Shown here one piece after another: positions 1 through 10,789 of a DNA stretch of 64,000 nucleotides. The DNA is from Emticicia sp965283955 (GTDB taxonomy: Bacteria; Bacteroidota; Bacteroidia; Cytophagales; Spirosomataceae), in contig CBDIQW010000001.1 in the NCBI GenBank assembly GCA_965283955.1, positions 1,364,001 to 1,428,000 on the forward strand, given 5' to 3'. Both the position numbers and the translations under genes were made by a program. Under the pieces are notes generated by a model. It was not told the DNA's origin, searched no databases, and saw only the letters and a program-made list of their open reading frames with translations. The number at the start of each line of letters is the position of its first letter. Within the stretch, counting starts at the first letter, position 1.

Positions 1-819
1 CTGCACCCGCTTTTGCTCGAAGATGTTCTCAACACCGAGCAGAAACCTAAATTGGAGCATTTTGGAGAACAAAATATATTTGTGATAATGAAAATGCTGC
101 AATTCAACGATACTCTCAATGAAGTTGAAACCGAACACGTAGCACTCGTTTTGGGCAAGAACTACGTAGTTTCGTTTCAAGAAATGCACAAATCTGATGT
201 TTTTGCTCCAATTTTTGCCCGACTAAAAGCCTCAGTTGGCAAAACCCGTAAAGGCAAAGCCGATTATTTATTTTATTCGCTCTGTGATTTAGTGGTTGAT
301 AATTATTTTGTGATTCTCGAAAAATTTAGCGAAAAACTGGAAGATTTAGAAATAAAAATCATCGAAAATCCACACAAAGACGACCAAACTGCACTCTACG
401 AACTTCGCCGTGAATTGATGCAAATTCGTAAAGCAGTTTTGCCACTCCGAGATATTTTCGGCTCGCTTACTCGTGATAATTCAGATTTGATTCAAGCAAG
501 CACAATTATTTATCTACGAGACGTTTACGACCACATTCTACAAACACTCGAAACGATTGAATCTTACCGAGAAATGATTGAAAACATTCAGAATATTTAT
601 CTCACCAGTTTGAGTAATAAGATGAATTCGGTCATGAAAACCCTCACAGTCTTTACCGCTATTTTCATGCCTCTGACCTTCATTGCAGGTATTTATGGTA
701 TGAATTTCGACAATATGCCTGAACTACGTCATCCCAATGGCTATTTTTATACAATCGGTAGCATGGTTGCCATATCGGTAGTGCTTTGGATTTATTTTAA
801 ATGGAAAAAATATGTTTAA
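1..819 (+). CDS. corA: CorA-family Mg2+/Co2+ transporter, C-terminal part (5' end outside window)
   Basis: This is an inner-membrane divalent cation channel of the CorA family. The reading frame is open from base 1, so the N-terminus lies outside the window; the TTG at position 13 is unlikely to be the real start. The visible part holds the long cytoplasmic helical region, then two C-terminal membrane segments: one around MKTLTVFTAIFMPLTFIAG, followed by the diagnostic YGMN loop (the GMN selectivity motif between TM1 and TM2), and a last one ending in the basic tail FKWKKYV. In the family the protein is a pentamer moving Mg2+ down its gradient. No operon partner is visible: the next gene begins about 190 bases downstream. 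The family call is secure; substrate preference among Mg2+, Co2+ and Ni2+ cannot be read from the sequence. Confidence 0.93.
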   Translation: MHPLLLEDVLNTEQKPKLEHFGEQNIFVIMKMLQFNDTLNEVETEHVALVLGKNYVVSFQEMHKSDVFAPIFARLKASVGKTRKGKADYLFYSLCDLVVDNYFVILEKFSEKLEDLEIKIIENPHKDDQTALYELRRELMQIRKAVLPLRDIFGSLTRDNSDLIQASTIIYLRDVYDHILQTLETIESYREMIENIQNIYLTSLSNKMNSVMKTLTVFTAIFMPLTFIAGIYGMNFDNMPELRHPNGYFYTIGSMVAISVVLWIYFKWKKYV

Positions 820-1009
820 CGTGGTGCGAACCGTGCAAGTCTTTAAAATTTACCAATCTCGTTTTCTGAAAATTATTCAACTTTTGCCCCATCAAACTCC
901 CTTTTTGTCGCTGAAAAAAGGTATAGAATATTCTGTGTAAGCCAGTATAACAAGATATTAGTTATCTTTGAAAAATGTAGTCTTCATTAACACAAACTCA
1001 TTTCTAAAA

Positions 1010-4000
1010 ATGCAGAAACAACTATCAATCTTTTTATTGATTATAACAATTTCTTTTGGAGCATTTGCCCAAAACAAAAAGAAAACAAAAGTTACACCAG
1101 CCTCTACTACAACAGTGGTGACTTTACCAAAACCGACGAAAATTGATTACGATAGTACTTTTAAGGCTCTCAAATGGCGAAACATCGGTAGCATTTCGTG
1201 GCGGTCGCTCGGTAGCAGTTTCGGGTGTAGTGGGCAATCCACAGGTATATTACATGGGTACAACTGGTGGCGGACTTTGGAAAACAACTGACGCTGGACT
1301 TACGTGGGCAAATATCTCAGATGGTTATTTCAAAACTGGTTCGGTGGGAGCTGTTTCAGTGGCCGAATCTGACCCAAACGTAGTGTACGTGGGCATGGGT
1401 GAACACGCTCCTCGTGGCGTGATGACTTCTTATGGTGATGGCGTTTATAAATCGAAAGATGCAGGAAAAACTTGGACAGCTTTAGGTCTTGACCTTACTC
1501 GTCATATTTCTCGTATCAGTATTCACCCACAAAATCCTGATATTGTTTATGTTGCCGACTAAAGGTGCATTGCACGGTGCGGGCGAAGAAAGAGGCGTTT
1601 ATAAATCAATTGATGGTGGGAAAACGTGGAAAAAGACGCTTTTTGTTGATAATAATACAGGTTGCTCAGATTTGAGTATGGATATGACAAATCCAAGAAT
1701 TATGTACGCTGCCATGTGGGATCATCGTCGTTTACCGTGGCAAATGGTAAGCGGTGGCAAAGGCTGTGGTTTGTATAAATCAGTTGATGCAGGCGAAACT
1801 TGGACAAAACTTGATAAAGGTTTGCCAAAAGAATTGGGTAAAATGGGAATTGTAGTTTCGAGAGCGAATCCGAGCCGAGTTTTTGCGGTCATTGAATCAG
1901 ATACCGAAAAAGAACAAGGTGGCGTTTTCCGCTCTGACGATGCAGGTAAATCATGGACTCGTGTAAGCAAAGACCACCGAACGGTTCAACGTGCGTGGTA
2001 TTATATTGAAATCTTTGCCGACCCAACCAACGAAAATATTGTTTATGTACTTAATTCTCCCGCCCTTAAATCTATTGATGGTGGTAAAACTTTTAGTCGT
2101 GTTTTTGGTGGAACGCATGGCGACCATCACGACTTATGGATAAACCCGAAAGATGGTAAAAATATGGTTTTGGGAAATGACGGTGGTGCAGCCGTTTCAT
2201 TCAATGGTGGACAGTCGTTTTCTCCACAAAATCAAATGCCGACTGCTCAGTTTTACAGAATCAATGCCGATAATTTGTTTCCTTACCGAATTTATGGCGG
2301 TCAGCAAGACAATACTTCGGTCATGATTCCGAGTCGAGTCACCAATGGTGGCGGTATCCGTGAGCGTGACTGGGAATATTCGGCAGGAGGTGAAAGTGCA
2401 TTTTTAGCGTTTGACCCAGATGCACCTCGTTACGTAATGGGTGGTAGTTATCAAGGAACAATCGAACTACTTGATTTGCAAAACAAAGAAGGAAAAGGAG
2501 TAATGACAGCCCCGATTCAGTACCAAGCTTTGAAAGCAAAAGAAATGAAGTACCGCTTCAACTGGAATGCTCCGATTATCTACTCTAAACGTGAAAAAGC
2601 CTATTATCATGCAGGAAATGTAGTTTTGAAGACAACAGATTTAGGGAAAACCTGGACAGAATTTTCGACTGATTTAACTCGAAAAGATACAACTAAACTC
2701 GGTTTAGGTGGAGCTCCCTATACGAATGAAGGTGCGGGTGGCGAAAACTACGCAACAATTTCGTACCTCACAGAATCTCCCAACGAAGCAGGTGTTTTTT
2801 GGACAGGTAGTGATGACGGACTGGTACATATCACCAAAGACAATGGTAAAACTTGGACAAACGTAACACCAATTGGACTCGAAGAATGTTTGGTGAATAC
2901 CATTGAGGTTTCGCCGCACGATAACGCAACGGCTTACATTGCTACACATCGCTACAAGCAAAATGATTTTACGCCATCTATCTATAAAACAACTGATTAC
3001 GGAAAAACTTGGACAAAAATCACTGAAGGTATTCCGTATGGTGCGTGTGTACGTGTGGTTCGTGAAGATTCTCAACGAAAAGATTTGCTTTTGCAGGAAC
3101 AGAAACTGGTTTTTATGTTTCGATGAATGGCGGTAAAAGTTGGTCGAATATGCAATTGAATTTACCAATTACACCAATTACCGATTTAAAAGTTCACCAG
3201 AATGATTTGATTGCCTCAACTCAAGGTCGTTCGTTCTGGATTTTGGATGATTTAGCTCCGATTCGAGAATTGAAAGGTGAATTATCAAAGGATAGTCTAA
3301 CGGTTTTCACTCCTGAAGATGCCTACCGGGTTTCGGGGCGTAGTTCGCTTGATAAAGTCAGCGAAGATGACGAAGAAGAGGGTGCTTCATTTGGAGAAAA
3401 CCCTTCTACGGGCGTAGTTTTTTACTACGCTTTACCTGCTAAACCTGATACATCGTTGGTGTTGACTTTAGAAATCAGCAATGCAAAAGGTGAAATCGTA
3501 AGAACATATAGCAGCAAAAAAGAGAAAGATTTTGAAGTGTATCCAGGTGGCCCATCGCCCGACCCAACACTTCTTGTGAAAGGAGGTATGAATCGTTTTG
3601 TCTGGGATATGCGTGCCGAAACCATCAAAGGAATTCCGAAAGTATTTATCGAAGGCAGTTATGATGGCCGTAAAATGTCGCCAGGTACTTATTCGGCTAA
3701 ATTTACCTACGGAAAACAAACAAAAACTGTTCCTGTAAAAATTCTTGCTGACCCACGCATCAATGCAACGGCCGCCGATTATCAAGACCAAGAAAATACG
3801 CTCAAATCGCTCGAAAATAGTGTAAATGATATTCATGAGTCAATCGCCAGAATGCGTAAAATTTCTAAGCAAATCAGCGAAGTGAGCAGTCTTCTCGCAA
3901 CAAAAGCTGAGCTGAAATCGGTGGTTGATGCAGGAAATACAATTGTGAAGAAAATCAAAGTTTGGGAAGAAAAATTGGTACAAAACAAAGCAGAATCGAA

Positions 4001-4232
4001 CGATGATATTATCAATTTCAAGAATATGCTCAGTGCAGATTATATATTCGTAAGAGGCGAAGTTGACTCAAACGTACCGACCGTTACAAGTGGGCAGAAG
4101 AAGCAATTGGCCGCCCTCGATGCTCAATGGAATGTACTAAAAACCGAAATGAATGACTTGATTACTAAAGACATTGCGGCTTACAATAAACTTTGTGCCG
4201 AGAAAGTAATTAGTAAAGTGATTATTCCTTAG
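1010..4232 (+). pseudogene. Sortilin-type BNR-repeat glycosyl hydrolase-like exported protein, frame broken three times
   Basis: About 1070 residues of one protein are spread over three frames. It starts with a signal peptide (MQKQLSIFLLIITISFGAFAQ), then has many BNR/Asp-box repeats of the VPS10/sortilin beta-propeller type (forms such as GGGLWKTTDAGLTW, GVYKSKDAGKTW, GLYKSVDAGETW), and a C-terminal region with a beta domain (about 3430-3760) and a helical stretch (about 3780-4200). Homologues are labelled glycosyl hydrolase or WD40/YVTN/BNR-like protein and are exported; the substrate is unknown. The frame changes fit an extra base near 1193 (after RNIGS, before FRGGRS), an extra base near 1559, and one T missing from a T run near 3090. 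Restoring these gives continuous family-like sequence, so I suspect sequence errors and not decay. ATG at 1010 is preferred over the upstream TTG because it begins the signal peptide. Confidence 0.85.
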
Positions 4233-4259
4233 AATCTATATTGAAATTAAAAAAACAAA

Positions 4260-4287
4260 TGTGGCACACCTTCAAGGGTGTGCCACA
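4260..4287. terminator. Hairpin between convergent genes
   Basis: TGTGGCACACC and its reverse complement are separated by a short loop (TTCAAG region), followed by a T-rich stretch. It lies between the converging BNR gene and the glycosyltransferase gene and probably ends both transcripts. A related hairpin core recurs at 51340-51385. Confidence 0.75.
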
Positions 4288-4303
4288 ATTTTCTTCAAAA
4301 AAC

Positions 4304-5281
4304 TCAATATTCCCGTTCTTTCCAAATCAATTTAGTTGGTAAAAAATAAGCCACCAACTGCAAAAACCAAAACACATACATATAAATCGTATAAGCTGGA
4401 ATATATTTCCACAATTGAGTTTGATTGAGAGTTTTAAAAATTTGGCTTCCAACTAAGAAGTTTATTAAAAGATTTAAAATGAAAATCGCCAGAACACTTT
4501 TCCAATAAAAAACACTAATAATAAGCAAAATAGGCAACAGACAACCTTGAATCAAAGCAGGAAGAATCAGAATCGACCCTGTTGACATTCCTCCTGCCAC
4601 CCAGCGTTTGCGTTGCTCAAAATACTTTTTAGGTGGTTTGGTAAGTGTCATTGCTTCAGGCTTAAATAATTGCTTGAAAGCAAAACCTTTATCAATGATT
4701 GCTTTATAAATGGCATAGTCTTCCACAATCGAAAAACCGATTTTTTCGTAACCACCAACCGCCCAATAGGCTTCCGCTGAAACCATCATATTATTACCCA
4801 TTCCAGTTGACTGAATCTTGAAATCGGCCAGCGTTTTCATTAATTTAAGCGTAAAAAGCCATTCTATTGCTTGGCTTGCTTCAAACCAATTTTTGTTTTT
4901 TACGAGTGTCAATCCAACTATAACGCCTTCATTTTTCCTTTCTTCAACAAACGCTTCAATCCAATTTTTGGGAACTTCAATATCGGCGTCAGTAAAGAAA
5001 AAAAGCTCTCCCGTTGCCAGATGAGCCAATTGTGCCAAAACATTTGCTTTTCCTTTCAGTTCAGCAATTTGTTTTTCTATTTTAGTGTACTGAATATAAT
5101 TATTTTCAGCCATAAATTTTCCAACAATTTCAGCAGTTGCATCATTCGAATCATCATCTCCGATAAGAATTTGGAGTTTATCTTTAGGATAACTCAATTG
5201 CGTAAACGAATGCAATAAATCGGTAATGTTTTCTTCCTCATTCCGAGCGGCTACTAAGATGCTTACTTTGGGATAACTCAT
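4304..5281 (-). CDS. Family 2 glycosyltransferase, membrane-associated
   Basis: A 325-residue GT-A fold enzyme that transfers a sugar from a nucleotide-sugar donor. Visible motifs are the N-terminal SILVAARNEEENI strand, GDDDSNDAT near residues 41-49, the metal-binding DAD at 98-100, a VEDYAIY acidic motif near 187-193 and QRKRW at 223-227, the Q-x-x-R-W signature of processive or membrane-linked GT2 enzymes. Three hydrophobic segments follow residue 235, so the catalytic domain probably sits on the cytoplasmic face of the inner membrane. The gene stands apart from polysaccharide genes, but a polysaccharide deacetylase lies 1.2 kb away on the same strand, suggesting envelope glycan work (inference). 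Donor and acceptor cannot be told. The start ATG at 5281 gives a normal N-terminus. Confidence 0.88.
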   Translation of the reverse strand: MSYPKVSILVAARNEEENITDLLHSFTQLSYPKDKLQILIGDDDSNDATAEIVGKFMAENNYIQYTKIEKQIAELKGKANVLAQLAHLATGELFFFTDADIEVPKNWIEAFVEERKNEGVIVGLTLVKNKNWFEASQAIEWLFTLKLMKTLADFKIQSTGMGNNMMVSAEAYWAVGGYEKIGFSIVEDYAIYKAIIDKGFAFKQLFKPEAMTLTKPPKKYFEQRKRWVAGGMSTGSILILPALIQGCLLPILLIISVFYWKSVLAIFILNLLINFLVGSQIFKTLNQTQLWKYIPAYTIYMYVFWFLQLVAYFLPTKLIWKEREY

Positions 5282-5341
5282 CGTATAAATTTTTTCGATT
5301 ATTACATCTATGCACTCTTGACCCTGAACTGTGGACTAAAA

Positions 5342-5881
5342 TCAATCTCTAATTGTTGAAGCAATTTTCTTAAAATCACTTACTAAATCATTATAGTTCT
5401 TGGCTAAAGTCCAACACAAAACTTGGTAATAGTGCGTTTTAGATTCTACATAAGTAATTAAATATGTTACTTTTATCTCTTTACCATCTTCCGTCTGTAA
5501 GGTTGCATTTAAATCAGTTTGGTAAAATTTATTGCCATTTTGTTGAAATTCTGTTGGTTTTGATTCTTGGGCTTTTGGGTCTTCTGATATAAGGCTTTCA
5601 ATCACATAGTCATGAAATTCTTTTAAATTAGCATATTTTGTTCCATCAGCTTCCAAGTCCTCCTTTGCATCTTCGATTACTACAACATAAGCCTCTTTAG
5701 TTTTACTCATATACTGCATCGAAGCAACATCATTGAGGTTCGTCGTCTTAACCATATATTCGGGCAAAGACATATAAATAATATGACCTGCTTTTTGTTC
5801 GATAAATTTGTTTTGAGAAAAACTCGGAATAACACTAAAAACAACAATGATAATGAGGAAAAATAATTGTTTAAGGCTCAT
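5342..5881 (-). CDS. Exported protein of unknown function
   Basis: A 179-residue protein with a clear N-terminal signal peptide (hydrophobic LKQLFFLIIIVVFSVIPSFSQ). The mature part is mixed alpha/beta, rich in Lys, Glu and Thr, with no cysteines except one near the C-terminus and no motif I recognise. Alternating patterns such as KVTYLITYVESKTHYYQVLCWTL resemble small periplasmic proteins of the PsbP/DUF1795 type, but I cannot confirm this. It lies between a polysaccharide deacetylase and a GT2 glycosyltransferase on the same strand, with gaps of 35 and 60 bases, so it may be co-transcribed with them. No function is assigned. Confidence 0.7.
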   Translation of the reverse strand: MSLKQLFFLIIIVVFSVIPSFSQNKFIEQKAGHIIYMSLPEYMVKTTNLNDVASMQYMSKTKEAYVVVIEDAKEDLEADGTKYANLKEFHDYVIESLISEDPKAQESKPTEFQQNGNKFYQTDLNATLQTEDGKEIKVTYLITYVESKTHYYQVLCWTLAKNYNDLVSDFKKIASTIRD

Positions 5882-5916
5882 GAGTAAGAGGACAGTTTTA
5901 GTTTTTGCAAAAGTAT

Positions 5917-6540
5917 TTAAAGTTTCGAGAACTGAAATCCTTGGGTTGAAAAATGTTCTAAAAATCTCGGTAGAGCGTAAGACATTCGCTTATTAGCCTT
6001 AATACTATCATGAAAAAGTACAATCGAACCCGCTTCTGTATGCTTTATAGTTTTCTTTAAAACAGTTTCTGGCGAAAGATTTTGAGAAAAATCTCCACTC
6101 AGAACATCCCACATAACTATCTCATAATCAGACAATAAGACATTCGCTTGCTTACGTTTAATACGCCCATAAGGTGGGCGAAATAGCTTTGTATGATGCC
6201 CATTCTTTTGAATTTCAGTTTGACATTTGACAACGTTCTCTAAATAAGCAACATCTTCGGTAGCCCAACCACGCAAATGATTGAATGTATGATTGCCTAC
6301 CGAATGACCATCTTTGAGTATTTGTTGGAAAATACTCGGATTTTTACTGATGTTATCTCCGATACAGAAAAAAGTAGCCTTTGCTTGGTATTTTTCGAGG
6401 GTTTCCATCACAAATTCGGTTACTTCGGGGATTGGACCGTCATCAAAAGTAAGATAAATTTTCTTTTCGTCAGAAGGTTTTCTCCAGACAAAATTGGGGT
6501 ATAAAGCCCGTATTAAAAAATTGGTTTTATGCAAAAACAT
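5917..6540 (-). CDS. Polysaccharide deacetylase (NodB/CE4 family)
   Basis: A 207-residue NodB-homology enzyme that removes N- or O-acetyl groups from a glycan using a metal ion. The CE4 motifs are intact: TFDDGP at residues 31-36 (catalytic base and metal Asp), the metal-binding HTFNH at 84-88, RPPYG at 121-125, a WDVLSGD motif, and FHDS near the C-terminus supplying the last His. There is no clear signal peptide, only a short hydrophobic N-terminus, so it may act at the cytoplasmic membrane or be exported unconventionally. Likely substrates are peptidoglycan or an exopolysaccharide; the nearby GT2 gene fits envelope glycan modification (inference). It is the first gene of a three-gene minus-strand run, 35 bases ahead of the unknown exported protein. 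Confidence 0.9.
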   Translation of the reverse strand: MFLHKTNFLIRALYPNFVWRKPSDEKKIYLTFDDGPIPEVTEFVMETLEKYQAKATFFCIGDNISKNPSIFQQILKDGHSVGNHTFNHLRGWATEDVAYLENVVKCQTEIQKNGHHTKLFRPPYGRIKRKQANVLLSDYEIVMWDVLSGDFSQNLSPETVLKKTIKHTEAGSIVLFHDSIKANKRMSYALPRFLEHFSTQGFQFSKL

Positions 6541-6629
6541 CGCTCATTGTTTTTCTGCAAAAGTCTGAATTTTTAGTCAGAAATAATATTTAATTTCTAA
6601 ATTGCGATAACTATTAATCTCTAACCAAT

Positions 6630-6863
6630 ATGAAGAAGTCTCTTTTGCTGATTCTATCCTTTCTTTGTTTAAGTCTATCTGTCTTTGCACACACCGAACC
6701 TACTAATCAATCTCATGTAGTACATGATGGAATTGGCTTCGGTGCTGTGTTGGCCATTGTTATTTCTTGGTCGAATAATAAGTCAATAGGATGGGCAATC
6801 GTACATGGTATTCTATCGTGGTTTTATGTCATTTACTACTTTTTTTCAAGAGATGAAAAATAG
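6630..6863 (+). CDS. Small exported membrane protein of unknown function
   Basis: A 77-residue protein with a signal peptide (KKSLLLILSFLCLSLSVFA, cleavage near AHT) and two hydrophobic segments, one glycine-rich (GIGFGAVLAIVISW) and one aromatic (AIVHGILSWFYVIYYFF), ending in a charged RDEK tail. Several His residues (HTEP, SHVVHDG) lie near the mature N-terminus. Its 3' end overlaps the start of the M1 peptidase gene by 11 bases, so the two are probably translationally coupled. I do not recognise a named family. Confidence 0.65.
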   Translation: MKKSLLLILSFLCLSLSVFAHTEPTNQSHVVHDGIGFGAVLAIVISWSNNKSIGWAIVHGILSWFYVIYYFFSRDEK

Positions 6864-8754
6864 ATTTCTACTAAAATATAGCATTACCCTTGCACTAACT
6901 TGGCTTTGTGTTCATTTTTTGAATGCTCAAACCAAACCTTTGAGCAACCGCATTGCCAACTATGAAATTTCGGTAAAACTCGACCCCGAAAAACATACAC
7001 TCAGTGGCAAAGAAACACTTGTGTGGACGAATACTTCGACCGATTATATCAGTGAATTACAATTTCATCTGTACCTCAATGCCTTCAAAAACAAAAACTC
7101 GACTTTTATGAAAGAGTCAGGCGGGCAGCTTCGTGGTGAAATGATGGACGCTAAAAACAAAGGTAATTTTGGATGGATTGATATTACTTCAATGAAAGTG
7201 CGTGGTGTTGAAAACCTGACATCGAAAATCAAATTTATTCAACCTGACGACCTCAACGACAAAGACCAAACCGTAATTAGTGTTCCGCTCAGTAGCCCGC
7301 TTGCACCCAGCGAAAGCATCATGCTCGACATCAACTTCAAAGCTCGACTACCCAAAGTATTTGCTCGAACGGGTTATGCGGGCGATTATCATTTAGTTGG
7401 GCAATGGTTTCCAAAAATCGGTATTTATGAGTCGGCAGGAATGCGTTATGCAAAAAAAGGTGCTTGGAATTGCCACCAATTTCACGCTGATAGCGAGTTT
7501 TATTCAGATTTTGGCACTTATAAAGTTGATATGACAGTGCCAAAAAACTTTGTTTTGGCAGCAACTGGTGTTTTTCTGAAAGAAAAAATCAATAAAGACA
7601 ATACAAAAACTGTCAGTTACCAAGCCGATGATGTGCATGATTTTGCATGGACGGTTTCGCCTCGATTTGAGGTTTCAGAACACCAATGGAAACATGTAAA
7701 AATAAAAGCAGTTGTTCAGCCCGAACACAGTGGCAGCACCGAAAGATATTTTCAGTCTGCTATTGCCGCTTTAGAATATTTCCAGAAAAACCTCGGCAAA
7801 TATCCGCATTCGGTACTGACATTGGTTGACCCACCGCTGGCAGCCGCAGGTTCGGCTGGCATGGAATATCCAACTTTTATTACATGTGGCGAGACTGCAT
7901 GGGGTTTACCAAACGGTATTCGCACACCCGAAGTAGTGACGATTCATGAATTCGGACATCAGTATTTTCAAGGAATGTTGGCATCAAATGAATTTGAAGA
8001 ATCGTTTTTGGATGAAGGTTTTAACCAATATTACGAAGGCCGAATCATGGACGCCACTTATGGTAGAGGCTCATTGATAAATCTGTTTGGTTTCAAACTA
8101 AATGATTCGGAAAATCCTCGATTAGCGTATGTGAGCATGAAAAACGTGAAGATTTCGGAGATTTTTCGAAAATCTTGGGAGTATCCCAAAGGCACTTACG
8201 GTACACTTACGTACATGAAAACTGCTACCATGCTACAAACACTCGAAAATCTGATTGGTAGAGAAACAATGGATGAGGTAATGCAAACATACTTTATCAG
8301 ATGGCGTTTTAAGCACCCAGCCGTAAAAGATTTTGTGGCCATTGTCAACGAAATTGCTCCGAAACGCACCAATTATCAATACGGAAAAAACTTTGATTGG
8401 TATTTTGAACAAGCTCTCTACAAAGCCCCCGATTGCGATTACGAAGTAAGTGAAATCGACCAGAACAAATGCACCATCAAACGTTTAGGTGATATGATAA
8501 TTCCAACCGAAATACTCGTAAAATTTACGGACGGAAAGGAAGAAATAATTAGTTGGAATGGCGAAGATTACTCTAAAGTATTGAAATTTGAAAAGCCAAT
8601 CAGTTCGGTAATAATCGACCCTAAGAATAAGATTTTATTTGATTTAAACCTCAATAATAATAGCCGAAGTATTGAGCAGTCATCGCTTCCTTTCATCAAA
8701 TACGCTTTAAAAATGATGTTCTGGGTGCAGAATTTATTAAGTTGGTTAGGGTAA
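6853..8754 (+). CDS. M1-family zinc metallopeptidase, exported
   Basis: A 633-residue gluzincin aminopeptidase. It has a signal peptide (KYSITLALTWLCVHFLNAQ), an N-terminal beta domain that opens with the M1-like phrase YEISVKLDPEKHTLSGKETL, a substrate-binding GSAGMEYPTF motif in the place of GAMEN, and the zinc site HEFGH at residues 365-369 with the third ligand Glu388 exactly 18 residues after the second His. The family cleaves N-terminal residues from peptides; here it should act in the periplasm or at the outer surface. ATG at 6853 is chosen because it begins the signal peptide and overlaps the preceding stop. Bacteroidota often encode several such exported M1 enzymes of unknown substrate. 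Confidence 0.92.
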   Translation: MKNRFLLKYSITLALTWLCVHFLNAQTKPLSNRIANYEISVKLDPEKHTLSGKETLVWTNTSTDYISELQFHLYLNAFKNKNSTFMKESGGQLRGEMMDAKNKGNFGWIDITSMKVRGVENLTSKIKFIQPDDLNDKDQTVISVPLSSPLAPSESIMLDINFKARLPKVFARTGYAGDYHLVGQWFPKIGIYESAGMRYAKKGAWNCHQFHADSEFYSDFGTYKVDMTVPKNFVLAATGVFLKEKINKDNTKTVSYQADDVHDFAWTVSPRFEVSEHQWKHVKIKAVVQPEHSGSTERYFQSAIAALEYFQKNLGKYPHSVLTLVDPPLAAAGSAGMEYPTFITCGETAWGLPNGIRTPEVVTIHEFGHQYFQGMLASNEFEESFLDEGFNQYYEGRIMDATYGRGSLINLFGFKLNDSENPRLAYVSMKNVKISEIFRKSWEYPKGTYGTLTYMKTATMLQTLENLIGRETMDEVMQTYFIRWRFKHPAVKDFVAIVNEIAPKRTNYQYGKNFDWYFEQALYKAPDCDYEVSEIDQNKCTIKRLGDMIIPTEILVKFTDGKEEIISWNGEDYSKVLKFEKPISSVIIDPKNKILFDLNLNNNSRSIEQSSLPFIKYALKMMFWVQNLLSWLG

Positions 8755-8792
8755 ATCAGTCAACAGTTTTGATTCAACAGTAGGTTGCAAAC

Positions 8793-8825
8793 AAGGACGG
8801 CATGGTTTGAAACCATGCCGTCCTT
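8793..8825. terminator. Bidirectional hairpin terminator
   Basis: A 14-bp stem AAGGACGGCATGGT with its reverse complement around a short TTGAA-type loop, followed by a T-rich segment on the plus strand. It lies between the converging M1 peptidase and symporter genes. Confidence 0.8.
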
Positions 8826-8849
8826 CATTTTGACGCAAAATGTTCTCAA

Positions 8850-10293
8850 CTATTCTCCTTTTCTCGAAAGCAACCAAAGCCCTACGAATGTTATAAATCC
8901 ATTGAGCATCAATTTTGAGAAACCAAATTCAAAATCAAGGTTTTTCTTTGTAAATTCTTCAATAAAATAAGTAAAAAATGGAGCAGCTACGCACACAAAC
9001 GGCACGTATTTATCAGTTAGTGGACGTTTGAGGTAAAGTCCAAAAGCGAAAAGTCCGAGTAGTGAGTCGTAAGTATAACCCGCAATATTAAATACCGCAG
9101 AAATAACTTCTTGGCTATTCAAGGCTCTAAAAATTAAGATTACGATAATAAACACTACCGTAAAACCAATATGCACATAATGTTTTAGATTTTGGCGTTT
9201 GGCCTCTTCGTATTTTTCGATATGCAAGAAATCTACACAAAACGAAGTTGTGAGAGCCGTTAGAGCTGAGTCCGAACTCGCATAAGTAGCAGCAGTAATC
9301 CCCAACAAAAACGTGACTGCCGCCAAAGTTCCGAACTGATTTCCGAGTGCCAACGAAGGATACAAATCATCCGTTTTAGCAGGAATCGGCAAGCCCATTT
9401 TCTCAGAATATAAATAGAGCAATACACCCAAACTCAAGAAAAGCAAATTGATAAAAACCAACACTACATAAAACCAAAACATATTTTTTTGTGCTTCGCC
9501 GATGCTTTTACAGGTGAGGTTTTTCTGCATTAAATCTTGGTCAAGACCCGTCATAACGATGGCAATAAACGCTCCCGACAGGAAATCTTTCACGAAATGA
9601 TGCTTATTAGCCCAATCCCACACAAAAATCTTTGAATATTGGCTATCTCGAACGGTTGAAAATAAATCACCAACGCCCAAATCAAGTTGTTTTCCAATCA
9701 AATAAATTGTCAAAACCAATGCCGTAAGCAAAAAGAAAGTTTGAAGTGTATCGGTAATGATGATGGTTTTTACGCCACCTTTAAATGTATAAACAAAAAT
9801 CAAAGCCATTGCAATTAAAACCGTCACTTCAGAAAGGTACGCCCAAAGCATCAAAAATAGCGAGTTGCAAAACCTGTACGGCTACATACATACGCACTGC
9901 CGAACCAATGGTGCGAGAAAGCAAGAAAAAAGCCGAACCCGTTTTGTATGACCAAAAACCAAAGCGTTTTTCGAGATAACCATATATCGAAATCAAATTC
10001 AGTCGGTAATACATCGGCATCAAAATCGTGGCAATTACCCAATAACCAACGGCGTAACCCAACACCACCTGAAAATAAGAAAACTGAATTTTTCCGACTG
10101 CACCTGGCACTGAAACGAACGTTACACCCGAAATTGATGTTCCAATCATACCAAAAGCCACCAAATACCACGGCGATTGGCGATTAGCAGTAAAAAAGGT
10201 ATTAGTATCTGCTCCACGAGCTGTATAAAATGAAATTGCAATTAGAATTAAAAAATAAATGACCAGAATCGTTAGTGCGAGTGTTGATGACAT
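8850..10293 (-). pseudogene. Sodium:solute symporter (SSS family), one frameshift
   Basis: About 480 residues of a many-helix Na+-coupled transporter. The N-terminal part (10293 to about 9830) carries the SSS start, including WYLVAFGMIGTSISGVTFVSVPG and the SYFQVVLGYAVGYWVIA helix. The C-terminal part continues with TFKGGVKTIIITDTLQ and the TGLDQDLMQKNLTCK loop, which resembles the GGTDQ loop of the family. The break is a single extra base near 9830: removing one T (coding strand) in CCTTTCTGAAGTG joins DALGVPF to EVTVLIAMAL without loss. No nonsense changes are seen elsewhere, so a sequence error is likely. The transported substrate (sugar, proline, pantothenate, sialic acid and others in the family) cannot be decided. 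Confidence 0.88.
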
Positions 10294-10495
10294 AAATGTT
10301 TAGGGTTTAAAATCTTATCCAAATATCAAAACTTTTTTTTCGATAACAAAACTACACTTTCGCAAGAATAAATTATCTTAGCATTAGAAATTGAGTTCTG
10401 ATTATCCAAAAATGCATCATTTTGTTTCAAAAAATCCTGACTATCAATTTTTTACAAAAATTAATTAACCCAAATTTGTGCAAAAAACTCGACAA

Positions 10496-10789
10496 ATGAC
10501 AACGTTACCAAGTCCAGAAATTGAAGTAATTGAAAAGGTTACTGAAGACCTCGAAGCTATTAAATTATGGGAATTAGTCGTTTTCAATGATGACATAAAC
10601 ACCTTCGACCACGTAATATCTACTCTAATAGATGTTTGCCAGCATTCTCCCGAACAGGCCGAACAGTGTACGCTGATTATTCATTATAAAGGGAAATGTG
10701 GCGTAAAATCGGGAGATTTTGAGGAATTAGCTGCCATGAGAAACGAAATCTGTCGCCGTGAGATTTCGGCGGAGATAATGTTGAAATAG
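10496..10789 (+). CDS. clpS: ATP-dependent Clp protease adaptor ClpS
   Basis: A 97-residue adaptor that delivers N-degron substrates to ClpAP-type proteases. It has a short flexible N-terminal tail, then the family core: LWELVVFNDDINTFDHVISTL, where the NDD-x-NTF-x-HV signature forms the N-degron pocket, followed by the helix with EQAEQCTLIIHYKGKCGVKSGDFEEL, matching the usual A-x-x-x-T-x-x-VH-x-x-G-x-A-x-x-x-G pattern, and a C-terminal amphipathic helix. ATG at 10496 is preferred; a GTG 18 bases upstream would only lengthen the disordered tail. It stands alone, preceded by a 200-base non-coding region. Confidence 0.92.
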   Translation: MTTLPSPEIEVIEKVTEDLEAIKLWELVVFNDDINTFDHVISTLIDVCQHSPEQAEQCTLIIHYKGKCGVKSGDFEELAAMRNEICRREISAEIMLK